Below, in pieces: positions 1-8,834 of a DNA stretch of 64,000 bases. The translations under genes were made by a program, and so were the position numbers. Every line of letters begins with the position of its first letter. Positions within the stretch are counted from its first letter, which is position 1. The DNA is from Sphingobacterium sp. LZ7M1 (lineage in GTDB: Bacteria; Bacteroidota; Bacteroidia; Sphingobacteriales; Sphingobacteriaceae). The notes below the pieces were generated by a model. The model was not told the DNA's origin. It did not search any database and worked only from the letters and a program-made list of their open reading frames with translations. The DNA lies in NCBI RefSeq assembly GCF_024296865.1, contig NZ_CP101134.1:2976001-3040000 (forward strand), in the 5' to 3' direction.

Positions 1-411
1 TATAGGATTTTCTACTGATGGATCAGGTTGATATGGGTAATATGCATAAAAATCATAATTAGCGGCTCCATTTGGCCACTCTATGTCTCCATCCCACCCC
101 GTACCATTGTAGGTGAGTTTCGCGTTGTGGATCGGATTGCCTGAAGCAACCAAATTTGTTCCTTGAGCAGCACCAAACACCCCAATCTCATCACCTACTT
201 TAAAGGTAGTTGTGAAATCAGCACTGGATGTTGGGTGTACCGTGGCTTTCTTTTCCTTTCCGTTATTGATTTTAACCTTAAAATTGATCTTCTCTCCCTG
301 TGCTGTTGGTCCATCCTTTACCTTGCTACAACCAAAAATTAGCAGAACCATGGAAAACATGATGATTTTCATAGGTTGGAAGTATATTGTTCTTCTTTTC
401 ATTACTTTCAT
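1..411 (-). CDS. Fimbrillin-family lipoprotein, 3' part cut off by window edge
   Basis: The reading frame runs off the left edge of the window, so only about 137 N-terminal residues are visible. The N-terminus is a lipoprotein signal peptide with the lipobox LLIFGC (Cys28 from the start at 411; ATGs at 402 and 372 are also possible). After it comes a pattern typical of the fimbrillin/Mfa_like_1 family: FKVGDEIGVF, then a segment ending in WDGDIEWPNGAANYDFYAYY. These proteins are secreted lipoproteins that polymerise into type V-like pili or cap them on the Bacteroidota surface. It lies directly downstream of the DUF5119 and DUF3575 genes on the same strand, the usual order of Bacteroidales fimbrillin operons. 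Function as a pilus subunit is inferred from family and context. Confidence 0.75.
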   Translation of the reverse strand, partial: MKVMKRRTIYFQPMKIIMFSMVLLIFGCSKVKDGPTAQGEKINFKVKINNGKEKKATVHPTSSADFTTTFKVGDEIGVFGAAQGTNLVASGNPIHNAKLTYNGTGWDGDIEWPNGAANYDFYAYYPYQPDPSVENPI

Positions 412-471
412 TTGTTTTATTAGGAATACCTACTTAAAATCGTGGCTTTAACACGATTTGATTTTATACGG

Positions 472-1329
472 CTACCAAGCCTGACCCGAAGCGTTTTGCT
501 TGACCCAGTCCTTGATACTAACTTTAAATCCTGCAGCTGTTTGGGTTTCTACCTTTGCCTTGAGCTCCATTGGGATATGTTTGTCCGTGTTTGCATCTGC
601 GAGAAGCTCAGTCATGTCCGACTCCATGGCTACGACTTCAGGTACCCCTTGGTCAAAACTCAAGGATCCAGAAATCATCTGTTCCCCACCTTGCACGCCA
701 AGAATGCGGATTACAGCCTTCCATGTGCCGTCTGCCTGCTTCTTGAAGTCTAATGGTACGCTACTCGGACTCCCTAAGGGCACATTGCCCTGTAGGTCCC
801 AAGCAGAAGCGATCCCCGATAATTGAGCTTGGATCGAATTGATGTTGGAAGCTCTCCCTCCCTCTGGTTCGAGGATAATGGTCAATTGACGGACTTGTTG
901 TTGCATTACTGCAGTGGCTTCCACGTTGCTTTCATTTGCATATTGAAGTTCGCCAGTCGCAGAAAAAAGCCATTCAGGCATTGGGATCAATTGTCCGTTT
1001 TCAATATGCTGTTTGGCAATGCCAGATTCAATGTCAAATCCGGAAGCAAGGTTATAAGCTAGATAGGGATAGTTACCAGGAAACAGTTCCGGCAAATCAG
1101 CCTGACCTTGGCCAAAGGAATGTACTTTTCCATCAAGAATGACTTGGTAACTGTTAGGGATTGAAATTCCCTCTGTTCGTTTTTCCCAGTCCGTCTGCAA
1201 CAGGTAATGCCCCTGTTCGGTCAGTTCTAGCCTACTACAGGAAGGAAACAGAAAGCTGACTAGGATAGTGATATATAGGCAACAAACTACGCCAGGTCTT
1301 TTTCGTGTTTTTTGATAATTTTTCTCCAT
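472..1329 (-). CDS. DUF5119-like surface lipoprotein of fimbrial locus
   Basis: A 285-residue protein with a lipoprotein signal peptide; the lipobox ends at Cys31 (LFPSCS). The body is predicted beta-rich. A region with RQLTIILEPEGG and AQLSGIASAWDLQGN resembles the FimB/Mfa2-DUF5119 group, lipoproteins encoded with fimbrillins and thought to anchor or start pilus assembly. It sits 12 bp after the DUF3575 gene and is followed by the fimbrillin gene, so the three probably form one transcript. The family assignment rests on remembered motifs plus gene order; the exact role (anchor, regulator or minor pilin) is unknown. Confidence 0.6.
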   Translation of the reverse strand: MEKNYQKTRKRPGVVCCLYITILVSFLFPSCSRLELTEQGHYLLQTDWEKRTEGISIPNSYQVILDGKVHSFGQGQADLPELFPGNYPYLAYNLASGFDIESGIAKQHIENGQLIPMPEWLFSATGELQYANESNVEATAVMQQQVRQLTIILEPEGGRASNINSIQAQLSGIASAWDLQGNVPLGSPSSVPLDFKKQADGTWKAVIRILGVQGGEQMISGSLSFDQGVPEVVAMESDMTELLADANTDKHIPMELKAKVETQTAAGFKVSIKDWVKQNASGQAW

Positions 1330-1341
1330 TTCATTTAAGGT

Positions 1342-1932
1342 TTAATTGGTCCGTCTAGAAAAGCTAATGCTGATTCCCGTTGGTCCCCAGTAAGTCCTGT
1401 CAGGAATGGTTGCTGTACGGTAGTGCTCTCCATTTACATGGCGCATCTTTTCCACTTTGCTAAATTGAAGGAAACCAAGGGTAAGCCCGATATCGATCAT
1501 AAGCTTTTTCCCAGCAGAATACTGCTTTCCGAAAGTAAATCCCCCGCCCATAAAGCGGCCTTGTTCATTGGAGATGTTATAGTCGCCGACGGTACCTTTC
1601 AGGCCTATGTAGGCATCCCGCGAATCATTTGTGTAATAGCGCAGTTGAGGAGCGGCATACCAGTTACGCCAGTAATGGTCATTGCCATTCCGCTTGAAGT
1701 TCCAATGCGACAGTCCCCCATCGGCCAAAAGGCCAATTCGATCAGCAGCACGATATTCCACCCCCAGATTGGGAACAAGAAATAGCCAGCCCAGCATGTT
1801 ACTGCGGACATTAAAACTTCCAGGCTTTGAACCTTCAAGAATTTTGACTTCCTGGCCCTTCAGCGGATTTAGCAAAAGGCAAAACATAAGCATACAGAGT
1901 GATCCTCGGATCATTTTAGTTTTATTGGTCAT
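1342..1932 (-). CDS. DUF3575 outer-membrane beta-barrel protein
   Basis: The ATG at 1932 is chosen because it gives a normal Sec signal peptide (MTNKTKMIRGSLCMLMF... ending near LKGQE); the frame stays open further upstream without a better start. The mature part of about 170 residues has alternating strands and the family-like segment NMLGWLFLVPNLGVEYR, as in DUF3575, a small outer-membrane barrel that heads many Bacteroidota fimbrillin operons. The C-terminus ends in aromatic/hydroxyl strands (TGISISFSRRTN), typical of a barrel closing strand. It is the first gene of the DUF3575-DUF5119-fimbrillin set. It may be an assembly or secretion accessory; this is inference from context. Confidence 0.7.
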   Translation of the reverse strand: MTNKTKMIRGSLCMLMFCLLLNPLKGQEVKILEGSKPGSFNVRSNMLGWLFLVPNLGVEYRAADRIGLLADGGLSHWNFKRNGNDHYWRNWYAAPQLRYYTNDSRDAYIGLKGTVGDYNISNEQGRFMGGGFTFGKQYSAGKKLMIDIGLTLGFLQFSKVEKMRHVNGEHYRTATIPDRTYWGPTGISISFSRRTN

Positions 1933-2417
1933 TGGTTTGGTAGGGTATAGTATCAACATTATCAACACATAACAATGCTGGAACTGTATTTTATTATGAA
2001 ACTAATATATTAATTATAAATAAACTTACAAGTGTTTTATTGAAATTTTTAATAAAATCATAGCAAAACCTTTTGATCCCTATTTCATATAGCACACATT
2101 TAATAACTTTTTTAATTAATACGGACGTTTATGGTATCGAACGAGGAATATTGGGATATGACTTTGACTATTCACAATCTCCATACACTTAAGACTGAAA
2201 GGATAATTTGCATTGATGGTTTTCAATTTTTACTGGTTGATTATTGAATAAACCGTTCACCTGTACAGCTGATATTTGAAAACAAAAAAGTTCACCTAAG
2301 CGAACTTTATAAACTTTTTATTTTTAATAAGAAAATATTGGCATTCAGAAAATTCTAGCAAAACTTCATTTTTACCAGAAATGAATACAGCGCATTAAAA
2401 CATCTTTTGAGATTGAT
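1933..2417. other. Intergenic region, promoter side of fimbrial locus
   Basis: A 485-bp AT-rich stretch without a convincing gene. It should contain the promoter for the leftward fimbrial operon and holds the terminator of the next gene at 2284-2308. I see no perfect -7 box next to the DUF3575 start and no repeats. Confidence 0.5.
2284..2308 (-). terminator. Rho-independent terminator of the WxNGK-repeat lipoprotein gene
   Basis: On the minus strand a 9-bp stem (AAAGTTCGC / GTGAACTTT, one G-U pair) with a 4-base loop is followed by a run of six T. It lies about 110 bp after the stop codon at 2418. Confidence 0.75.
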
Positions 2418-3515
2418 TTAATTAGTTGCTTCTACCACAATCTTCGTTACACTAATTTCATTATTCCAACCGCCATCGATGGGCAATTCCTTCCCATCCA
2501 TCCAGTACGTATCAAAATGATTCCCTGATTCTGGGGAATAGGCTCCTATAAACACTCGGTCATTCTTCACATATAAATCATCGATAATTTTATTCTGTTT
2601 GATTTCTTGATGGATTTTCCCATTTTTCCAAACCACTATCTCACCTTGATCATCTAACCTAAAACTTGCAGCGATATAGGTGTTCGCTCCTTCGACAAAG
2701 AACTTGACACCGCTGATGCTTCCTATCTCCCTATCTGATTTTAATTTGATGGACTGAAAGACCTTATTGTTTTTATAAATTAATAAGGATGGCAAATCGG
2801 TCCCTCTGTTAGATATTATAGTGGTAAACAAATATATATCCTGCTGATTAAAACCGATATCTGAAATCATTTCAGGAGATTTCCGTTCTGTATAGATCTT
2901 ACCATTTTTCCAAACGAGGGATATACTACTTCTTTGAATGACATATACATCATTATTTATACCAGTAACCTTTTCAATAATTGGTTTTTTACCATCTTTC
3001 TTTTCCAGATCATAAAGCTTTCCATTTTTCAGGATATCGATGGAATGTACCTTCCCATTTTGGTACCAAGTCCTTTTGACATAAACATCCTTGGCATCCG
3101 ATACAAATATTTGGTTGCCTGCAGAAAAGGTATTTTGCTCAATGACATTCTTCTTCCCATTCAACCAATACATCGGTATCCGAGAGCTAACATCATCTCC
3201 AACCCTCCCTTCATACCCAACAGCATATAAATCCGTTCCTTTTAGATAGGCACTCAGCACAACTCCGCCATTCTCAGCTCCTTCTAAATAACTGATTTTT
3301 CCGTTATACCAATATGCCGGTCTTGAACCTAATGCATCCCCTTCTTTTGTGGTATGGCCAAACATATAAATCTTCATGCCATCATAAACAGGATCATAAC
3401 TCTCAGGAGAATCACCCCCGTCCTCTTTTTTGTCCTTTTTACATGAACTTAAAGTGAACAGGACCGTTCCGATCAGAATAAACAGGGAATAAAATGTAAA
3501 ATTGTGTCTTTTCAT
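2418..3515 (-). CDS. Lipoprotein with repeated W-x-N-G-K segments, predicted beta-propeller
   Basis: A 365-residue protein with a lipoprotein signal peptide (lipobox LSSC, Cys25) followed by a charged KKDKKEDGGDSPES linker. The rest is built from short repeats in which an aromatic strand ends in a W-x-N/D-G-K turn: YWYNGK, YWLNGK, WYQNGK, VWKNGK twice and YWMDGK. Each is preceded by a DVYV/DLYAVG-like strand. This spacing of about 40-50 residues per unit suggests a beta-propeller on the cell surface or facing the periplasm. I do not recognise a named family or catalytic residues. It is transcribed alone, with its own terminator. Confidence 0.6.
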   Translation of the reverse strand: MKRHNFTFYSLFILIGTVLFTLSSCKKDKKEDGGDSPESYDPVYDGMKIYMFGHTTKEGDALGSRPAYWYNGKISYLEGAENGGVVLSAYLKGTDLYAVGYEGRVGDDVSSRIPMYWLNGKKNVIEQNTFSAGNQIFVSDAKDVYVKRTWYQNGKVHSIDILKNGKLYDLEKKDGKKPIIEKVTGINNDVYVIQRSSISLVWKNGKIYTERKSPEMISDIGFNQQDIYLFTTIISNRGTDLPSLLIYKNNKVFQSIKLKSDREIGSISGVKFFVEGANTYIAASFRLDDQGEIVVWKNGKIHQEIKQNKIIDDLYVKNDRVFIGAYSPESGNHFDTYWMDGKELPIDGGWNNEISVTKIVVEATN

Positions 3516-3726
3516 AGTGTGAGCTTCAAATAATGGAAGCTGCTATCCTGAGATAGGAACCCTTCCATAAATCATTCAAATGAACACAAATATGCCCAGG
3601 ATTTATCACAAACAATAAAACCTGGGTGGCGAAATTATATAAATTGACCAGTTAACGGATGAAAAGCGCCGCTTAAAAAACTTGTTTCACCATTTTATGG
3701 CTATACAAAAACAATAAGCTACCCTT

Positions 3727-4680
3727 CTACCCATTTAGCCGCTCCAGCATCTTTAAGCGTACTTCAGTCTGATGATGGATCAATTTATCATAATCTGAGG
3801 CCTTATCTGTAAGCTTAATGGTAACTACGAAAAGCTCGATTGAAAGAAAAAAGAAAAAGAACAGTAGATAGACAATCAATCCAATTTTTGAACTGGTAAT
3901 AACCTCGTGCAGAATATTCAGTTCATCAATAAACCCTGAGGATTTCCTCAGGTCTTTTTCCTTATTGGCCTTGATGGAATCCAAGGAGCCAAGGGTCTTG
4001 AATTTCTGACCATTCAACAGGTTGATCTGTTCATTGATCTGCTCCAACTCCCTTTTCTTAGGGTTTTCATTGACCATTTTATTGGTTGAATTCGTACTGT
4101 TGATCCGGTTTCCTTGATTGTCCCGAGTGACAGAGGTATTGGTATAGGAAGTTACGATCACTGGATTTTTCTGCAAGTCATCAGAAACTACCTTTTGCCT
4201 AGCTTCCAATTGTTCAATGCTCGCATCTATGCTTTTTACCTGCTCATCAATGTCTTTCTCCGAATTATTAATGGCGATTTTTACGCGGTCTTCCATGACC
4301 TGGGTTTTCTTCAGCTCAATATCATCCTTAAAGATAATTTGGTCCAAGATAAATGAACCCAGTATGGCCATGACCAAAGCAAGACCAACACGAAAGGTCA
4401 CGGACCATTTATTGACTTTTGTAGAAAGTATAATGATCCTTTCAATCTGTATCACAACAAATGCAGCAATGACGGATGCAAGAATTCCACCCACTACACC
4501 GACATGCAAGTAACGAACGGCAAATGAGTAGGCAATGAACATCCATACCAGGACGATCAACAATACTGCAGAGGTGAATTTCTTTACCGCCTTTGAGCTC
4601 TGCTCACTGGAATGTTGGACTAGGTAATAGTTATAACCCGTCAAAAAACATCCAAACTTAAGCCAGGGATTCTTTTTCAT
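3727..4680 (-). CDS. DUF4407 membrane protein with periplasmic or cytoplasmic coiled coil
   Basis: A 317-residue protein matching the DUF4407 pattern: an N-terminal LKFGCFLTGYN motif, then three hydrophobic segments (about residues 36-56, 61-80, 96-116), a long charged coiled-coil region (about 120-260), and a fourth membrane segment rich in Phe (about 264-288). The family is widespread in Bacteroidota and has no established function. The start codon follows the upstream gene's stop with one base between (TAA-C-ATG), so translation is probably coupled. It is the last gene of the HNH / coiled-coil / DUF4407 set; the shared layout suggests a common function, but none can be stated. Confidence 0.8.
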   Translation of the reverse strand: MKKNPWLKFGCFLTGYNYYLVQHSSEQSSKAVKKFTSAVLLIVLVWMFIAYSFAVRYLHVGVVGGILASVIAAFVVIQIERIIILSTKVNKWSVTFRVGLALVMAILGSFILDQIIFKDDIELKKTQVMEDRVKIAINNSEKDIDEQVKSIDASIEQLEARQKVVSDDLQKNPVIVTSYTNTSVTRDNQGNRINSTNSTNKMVNENPKKRELEQINEQINLLNGQKFKTLGSLDSIKANKEKDLRKSSGFIDELNILHEVITSSKIGLIVYLLFFFFFLSIELFVVTIKLTDKASDYDKLIHHQTEVRLKMLERLNG

Positions 4681-4681
4681 G

Positions 4682-5236
4682 TTAAAACTCTTTAGCTAGT
4701 AAGGTTCTTTGGGTTATGGAAGCCAATCCTTTGGTAAAACCTCTTTTATAGGCCAAGATCGCTCTTTCAAATAAGCCAGAGTCGGTCTTAAGCGACTCTT
4801 CAATATCGCCCACCTTTCGCATATGGTTTTCGAGGTCCTCCTTTTTGGAATTCAGCTCCTCTACTAAATCCACTAAACCGGATCTTTTTCGGGAATTGAT
4901 ATGGAATTCCAGTTCTTTCAGGAAGGAATCATGATAAGTCTTGACCTTTGAAATGATGATTTCTAGATCAAACTTGATCAGCCTTAGATTATCTTCTTTA
5001 TATTTTTCATCTGGACTTGTCAATGCATCATTGAAACCTTTGGACTCAAAATCGGACTGTAGGTAGGCATAAATGGTGTTGATACCTGTGAATGAACTTA
5101 CTGGAGAAGTCCAATCTTGATTAATGTCCTTTTCCACGAAGATATCCTCCGGAATTGGTGGCAGATGACCATTGAGCAAAGCATCTTCAGGTGAACTTTC
5201 GGATTGTTTTTTCTTAAAAAAATTAAATAGACCCAT
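4682..5236 (-). CDS. Hypothetical coiled-coil protein between HNH and DUF4407 genes
   Basis: A 184-residue soluble protein. The ATG at 5236 is preferred over a longer frame because it starts 4 bases after the HNH gene's stop and gives a typical MGLFNFFKKK N-terminus, a basic amphipathic opening also seen in peripheral membrane proteins. Residues 70-160 are rich in Glu, Lys and Leu with heptad-like spacing, so a coiled coil is likely. There is no signal peptide. I do not recognise the family. Tight spacing on both sides places it in one operon with the HNH nuclease and the DUF4407 protein, whose own coiled coil might be its partner (inference). Confidence 0.7.
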   Translation of the reverse strand: MGLFNFFKKKQSESSPEDALLNGHLPPIPEDIFVEKDINQDWTSPVSSFTGINTIYAYLQSDFESKGFNDALTSPDEKYKEDNLRLIKFDLEIIISKVKTYHDSFLKELEFHINSRKRSGLVDLVEELNSKKEDLENHMRKVGDIEESLKTDSGLFERAILAYKRGFTKGLASITQRTLLAKEF

Positions 5237-5240
5237 TAGA

Positions 5241-5519
5241 TTAAATGTATTTGGTTGGTATTTTATATTTACGGTGCCCACGTTTATGGCACAGCGCACA
5301 AAGTGTGATCAGTAGATTGCTTGGATAGTCCCAAGGCTCCTTGAATTGGTTGAGCCGATTGATGAAATGATATTGGCGGTGATGGACCTGCAATTGATGA
5401 ACATCCTGACAGATGACACACTTATTATTGTCCCTTTCCAGAATTGCCTTCCGCTTCTGTTTCCACCTGATATCAAACAATGAGGCGCCATAAGTACCGT
5501 GTGTATCTGGAGTATTCAT
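5241..5519 (-). CDS. Small HNH endonuclease-like protein
   Basis: A 92-residue protein with a compact HNH fold: a zinc-type Cys pair CVIC (about residues 35-38), the HNH motif core LQVHHRQY (about 43-50), a conserved EPWDYPSNLLITLC segment, and the closing CALCHKRGH with the second Cys pair and the metal-binding His. The N-terminus has WKQKRKAILERD, as in many single-domain HNH proteins. Such proteins nick or cut DNA, but many genomic copies have unknown targets. It is the first gene of a three-gene operon with a coiled-coil and a DUF4407 membrane protein. Confidence 0.8.
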   Translation of the reverse strand: MNTPDTHGTYGASLFDIRWKQKRKAILERDNNKCVICQDVHQLQVHHRQYHFINRLNQFKEPWDYPSNLLITLCALCHKRGHRKYKIPTKYI

Positions 5520-5924
5520 CGAGAAATAAATTAATAATTGACTGTGTTACTAATTAGTTGGGACTAAAGTAAGAAGACTTCTCTAATATTTTTTTGCCAT
5601 GGATTAAAATTCAACCTTTTGAATGGAATAAATAAATATTTGTAGTCAATCCATTATTTTTTCAGAAAATACTGAATTTCAATTCATTTTCTTTGTAACT
5701 TAATCTATTCTTAATAGATATTACTTAAAATTGATAAGAAAAATTATCAATCCTTACTTGCATTTCACCACTAACTTTGCGTTTCACCCTCTTTTGACGA
5801 AACCTTCTGTAGATTATTAGGATCTATCAGGAACTGTAAATGCCCATCCCAATAAATTCTCGTGTTACCATTGAACCTTTAGAGAAGAACAATCCCTTAT
5901 TCTATTTACTTAAATAATATAGTC
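5520..5924. other. Divergent intergenic region
   Basis: A 405-bp AT-rich spacer between the leftward HNH cassette and the rightward sterol-desaturase-like gene. Apart from a TAACTTTG box at 5772-5779 I see no RNA gene, repeat or clear hairpin. Confidence 0.5.
5772..5779 (+). promoter_or_regulatory. Possible -7 box for the sterol-desaturase-like gene
   Basis: TAACTTTG matches the Bacteroidota -7 consensus TAnnTTTG. A TTG lies only 11 bases upstream, shorter than the usual 18-21, so the -33 part is not convincing. The leader would be about 140 nt. Confidence 0.35.
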
Positions 5925-6737
5925 ATGGAATTATTAGAAAAAATTCTAAGTCTCGATCCGAATTATTTAATAATCGGATTACTTGTCCTTTTTTTTACGT
6001 TAGAACAGATCAGTTCTAACCCATTTGCTTTCAAAAAAAGAGGCGAACACCTTGTCCAGAACATTCTATTCCAACTCCTATTGACCTTGATGAATATCTT
6101 TTTCGTAGTCATTCAGGTCTATTGCATAGAATGGCTAAACGAAAACAAAATAGGACTTCTCTACCTTGCAGAGCTTCCTTTCTGGACAAAGCTGATCCTG
6201 AGCGTCATGCTTTATGATTTTTCAACCTATTGGATCCACCGAGCTGCACATAAAGTCCCTCTACTGTGGCGCTTGCACCGGGTACACCATAGCGACACCA
6301 GCATGGATTCATCCAGTAGTTTCCGCTTTCACCCGCTCGAAATGATCCTCGTCTATGAAACTGGAAACATCCTTTCAGCTGCAGTATTCGGCACCGATGT
6401 CATCGCTTTGGGTCTTTATTACTTTATTCTCTATATCTTCCTGTTCATGGAACATTCCAACCTACGCTTCCCAAATTGGCTCAACAGATCTTTCGGATTG
6501 ATATTCGTCATGCCCGATCATCATCGCGTACATCATGACCAAAACCAATTTTATACCGACAGCAATTTTGCCGATATATTCATTCTTTGGGACCGAATAT
6601 TCGGCACATTCAAGACTCTTCCACTCAACAAGATGAAATATGGCCTAATTGAATTTGACAGCGAAGAAAAACAAAGCTTTCTTTACCTCATGAAGAGTCC
6701 CTTTATCAATATCAAGAGAGTCAAAGGAGATCGATGA
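5925..6737 (+). CDS. Sterol desaturase / fatty acid hydroxylase family membrane protein
   Basis: A 270-residue integral membrane di-iron oxygenase. The histidine clusters that bind the two irons are all present: HRAAH (about residue 107), HRVHH (about 119) and HHRVHH (about 200), together with the NFADIFILWDRIFGTF motif that closes the family domain. Four or five hydrophobic segments precede or separate the clusters. Relatives hydroxylate or desaturate fatty acids, sterols or carotenoids; the substrate here cannot be read from the sequence. The gene is single, followed by a strong terminator at 6792-6826. Confidence 0.88.
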   Translation: MELLEKILSLDPNYLIIGLLVLFFTLEQISSNPFAFKKRGEHLVQNILFQLLLTLMNIFFVVIQVYCIEWLNENKIGLLYLAELPFWTKLILSVMLYDFSTYWIHRAAHKVPLLWRLHRVHHSDTSMDSSSSFRFHPLEMILVYETGNILSAAVFGTDVIALGLYYFILYIFLFMEHSNLRFPNWLNRSFGLIFVMPDHHRVHHDQNQFYTDSNFADIFILWDRIFGTFKTLPLNKMKYGLIEFDSEEKQSFLYLMKSPFINIKRVKGDR

Positions 6738-6791
6738 CGTTGCTAAATTTTCCAAACACTATCCGAATAAGATCACAACAAAAGATTAAAG

Positions 6792-6826
6792 ATAGACCTA
6801 ATATTAATTGGGTCTATTCTTTTTTG
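6792..6826 (+). terminator. Rho-independent terminator
   Basis: An 11-bp stem (ATAGACCTAAT / ATTGGGTCTAT, one T-G pair) with loop ATTA is followed by TCTTTTTTG. It ends the sterol-desaturase-like gene. Confidence 0.85.
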
Positions 6827-7014
6827 TTTCAATTTTTCCCTGTCTTAAATCGCAGGTATAAAAGGCTATACTATTCAACTTCCTTCCCTTTCTTGAATTA
6901 TTTTCATTTACCATCAGACATCAAGAAAATAACCGGACTCCATTTTTCTGTAACTAGAGTAACTAACTTTTACTTTTTATTTCAGCATTTTTGATTTGAC
7001 AACGATAAAGATCA

Positions 7015-8253
7015 ATGGGAAATATAAAGTTAGGGTTAAAAGAAAACTGGCAACAATTCAGCTTATTGATTTTGGTGAATATGATGGTTGGTGGAATGGT
7101 TGGTCTAGAGCGAACTGTTGTTCCCTTGGTAGGGACATCGGTTTTTAAGATTCAATCGGATGTTGTGGTGTTCTCCTTTATTATTGCCTTTGCTGTTGTC
7201 AAAGCGTTTACCAACCTAATTTCTGGCGTTTTAGCGGATAGATTTACCCGTAAGCAGGTATTGATCTGGGGCTGGATAATTGGATTACCTGTTCCTTTTT
7301 TGCTTGCTTTTGGACCTTCCTGGAACTGGATCTTGTTTGCCAATGTTTTATTGGGCATGAGCCAAGGTTTGGCTTGGTCCATGACGGTCAACATGAAAAT
7401 CGATCTTGTGGGCAAGAAAAGTCGAGGTCTGGCCATGGGCTTGAATGAGGCTGCTGGATATGGAGCTGTAGGATTGACCGCACTATTGACAGGTTACATA
7501 GCATCAGAATATGGACTTAGACCTCAACCATTCTATATCGGAATTGCTTACACCATAATCGGAATGCTACTTTCCATATTCGTCATACGCGACACGAGGA
7601 AATTTACTCAATTAGAAGCGCAAGCCATCCCCACTCGGTTTTCTAGTGAAAAGACTCCTAAACCAACTCTTGGATGGGTATTTAAGGAGACCTCATTTCG
7701 GAACAAGAATTTATTCTCTGTTTCGCAAGCGGGATTGATCAACAACTTGAATGATGGGATGTCCTGGGGAGTTTTCCCCTTACTCTTCATGTCTATGGGC
7801 GTTGGGCTAGAGGGTGTAGGTTGGATCAAGGCTATCTACCCAGTAGTATGGGGTCTTGGCCAAATCATCACCGGTCCTTTAGCAGATAAATGGGGCCGCA
7901 AACCACTGATCGTCTGGGGGATGTTTGTTCAAGTCCTTGGCCATATCGTAATCGGCATGGAGTTCCTAGAACCACTGACCTCTGGAATCGTAGGCTCCGT
8001 ATTTTTAGGGATTGGTACAGCCATGGTCTATCCGGCCCTACTAGCAGCAGTGAGCGATGCTGCGCATCCAAATTGGAGAGCATCATCTTTAGGGGTATAT
8101 CGCTTTTGGAGAGATATGGGCTATGCCATCGGAGCATTAATGGCCGGTATTGTAGGCAATATTTTTGGATTAATGTGGGCAGTGCATATAGCTGGTCTAG
8201 TTACGCTGCTTTCTGGCATATGGGTTTGGTTAAGAATGAAAGAAACGAAATAA
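7015..8253 (+). CDS. MFS transporter
   Basis: A 412-residue protein with about 12 hydrophobic segments split in two halves, as in the major facilitator superfamily. The loop after the second helix carries SGVLADRFTRKQVLIWG, and the matching loop in the second half carries TGPLADKWGRKPLIVWG; both are the family's G-x3-D-R/K-x-G-R-R/K signature. A QGLAWSMTVNMKIDLVGKKSRGLAMGLNEAAGY segment resembles helix 5 motifs of drug and metabolite exporters. Substrate unknown. It follows the terminator at 6826, so it has its own promoter, and is followed 65 bp later by the DUF1905/YdeI gene. Confidence 0.9.
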   Translation: MGNIKLGLKENWQQFSLLILVNMMVGGMVGLERTVVPLVGTSVFKIQSDVVVFSFIIAFAVVKAFTNLISGVLADRFTRKQVLIWGWIIGLPVPFLLAFGPSWNWILFANVLLGMSQGLAWSMTVNMKIDLVGKKSRGLAMGLNEAAGYGAVGLTALLTGYIASEYGLRPQPFYIGIAYTIIGMLLSIFVIRDTRKFTQLEAQAIPTRFSSEKTPKPTLGWVFKETSFRNKNLFSVSQAGLINNLNDGMSWGVFPLLFMSMGVGLEGVGWIKAIYPVVWGLGQIITGPLADKWGRKPLIVWGMFVQVLGHIVIGMEFLEPLTSGIVGSVFLGIGTAMVYPALLAAVSDAAHPNWRASSLGVYRFWRDMGYAIGALMAGIVGNIFGLMWAVHIAGLVTLLSGIWVWLRMKETK

Positions 8254-8317
8254 ATAAAATAAAAAAATGCCATTTTTATATTATAAATTGATTCATGCAA
8301 TCAGGCAAAAAGCTAAA

Positions 8318-8818
8318 ATGAGTAAGGCAAGTTCATATTCCTTTAAAGCACCTCTTGATATCATTGGTATCAATCCTTTTGTATTTGTTCCTGAGCCCAT
8401 TCTCCATGAACTATTCAGGACCCTGAACAGAGAAAAAGGGAATATAGCACTGAAAGTATCCGTAAACCGATCAAAATACCATCCGCAAACACTTTTAAGA
8501 TACAAGGGAGATTGGAGACTGTACATCAATACCAGCATGCTGAAAGATTCTCCAAAAAGGATTGCAGAAGAACTGACAATCAAGATCAAGTTGGATTTTT
8601 CAGACCGAAATGTTGCTATACATCCTAAGCTACAACATGCACTTGAAGAAAATAAAGATGCCAAAGCCGTCTTTGAAGCCATAAGCCCTAGCTTAAGGAA
8701 AGAAATTGTGCGATATATCGCTACCCTCAAAACTGAAAACAGCATTATTCGAAATACAGACAAAGCTATTGCCTTTTTATTGGGAAAGGGCAGTTTTATT
8801 GGTCGGAATAAAATATAA
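8318..8818 (+). CDS. DUF1905 plus YdeI/OmpD-associated domain protein
   Basis: The ATG at 8318 gives a 166-residue soluble protein; an upstream in-frame ATG at 8267 would add an odd basic extension. Residues 1-80 (YSFKAPLD..., FVFVPEPILHELF, then a strand-turn-strand ending in INTSMLKDSP) look like the small DUF1905 barrel. Residues 95-160 (HPKLQHALEENKDAKAVFE, LRKEIVRYIATLKTENSIIRNTDKAIAFL) match the helical YdeI/OmpD-associated domain, sometimes annotated bacteriocin-protection. No enzymatic residues are evident. Function unknown. Confidence 0.7.
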   Translation: MSKASSYSFKAPLDIIGINPFVFVPEPILHELFRTLNREKGNIALKVSVNRSKYHPQTLLRYKGDWRLYINTSMLKDSPKRIAEELTIKIKLDFSDRNVAIHPKLQHALEENKDAKAVFEAISPSLRKEIVRYIATLKTENSIIRNTDKAIAFLLGKGSFIGRNKI

Positions 8819-8834
8819 AATCGAAGGGATAGTA

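Noticed and set aside
3727..5519. Restriction-modification system
   Set aside because: There is an HNH protein but no methyltransferase or specificity subunit nearby.
6734..6994. Open frame of 86 codons after the sterol-desaturase-like gene
   Set aside because: It spans the terminator hairpin, has low-complexity Phe/Tyr-rich composition and no recognisable motif.
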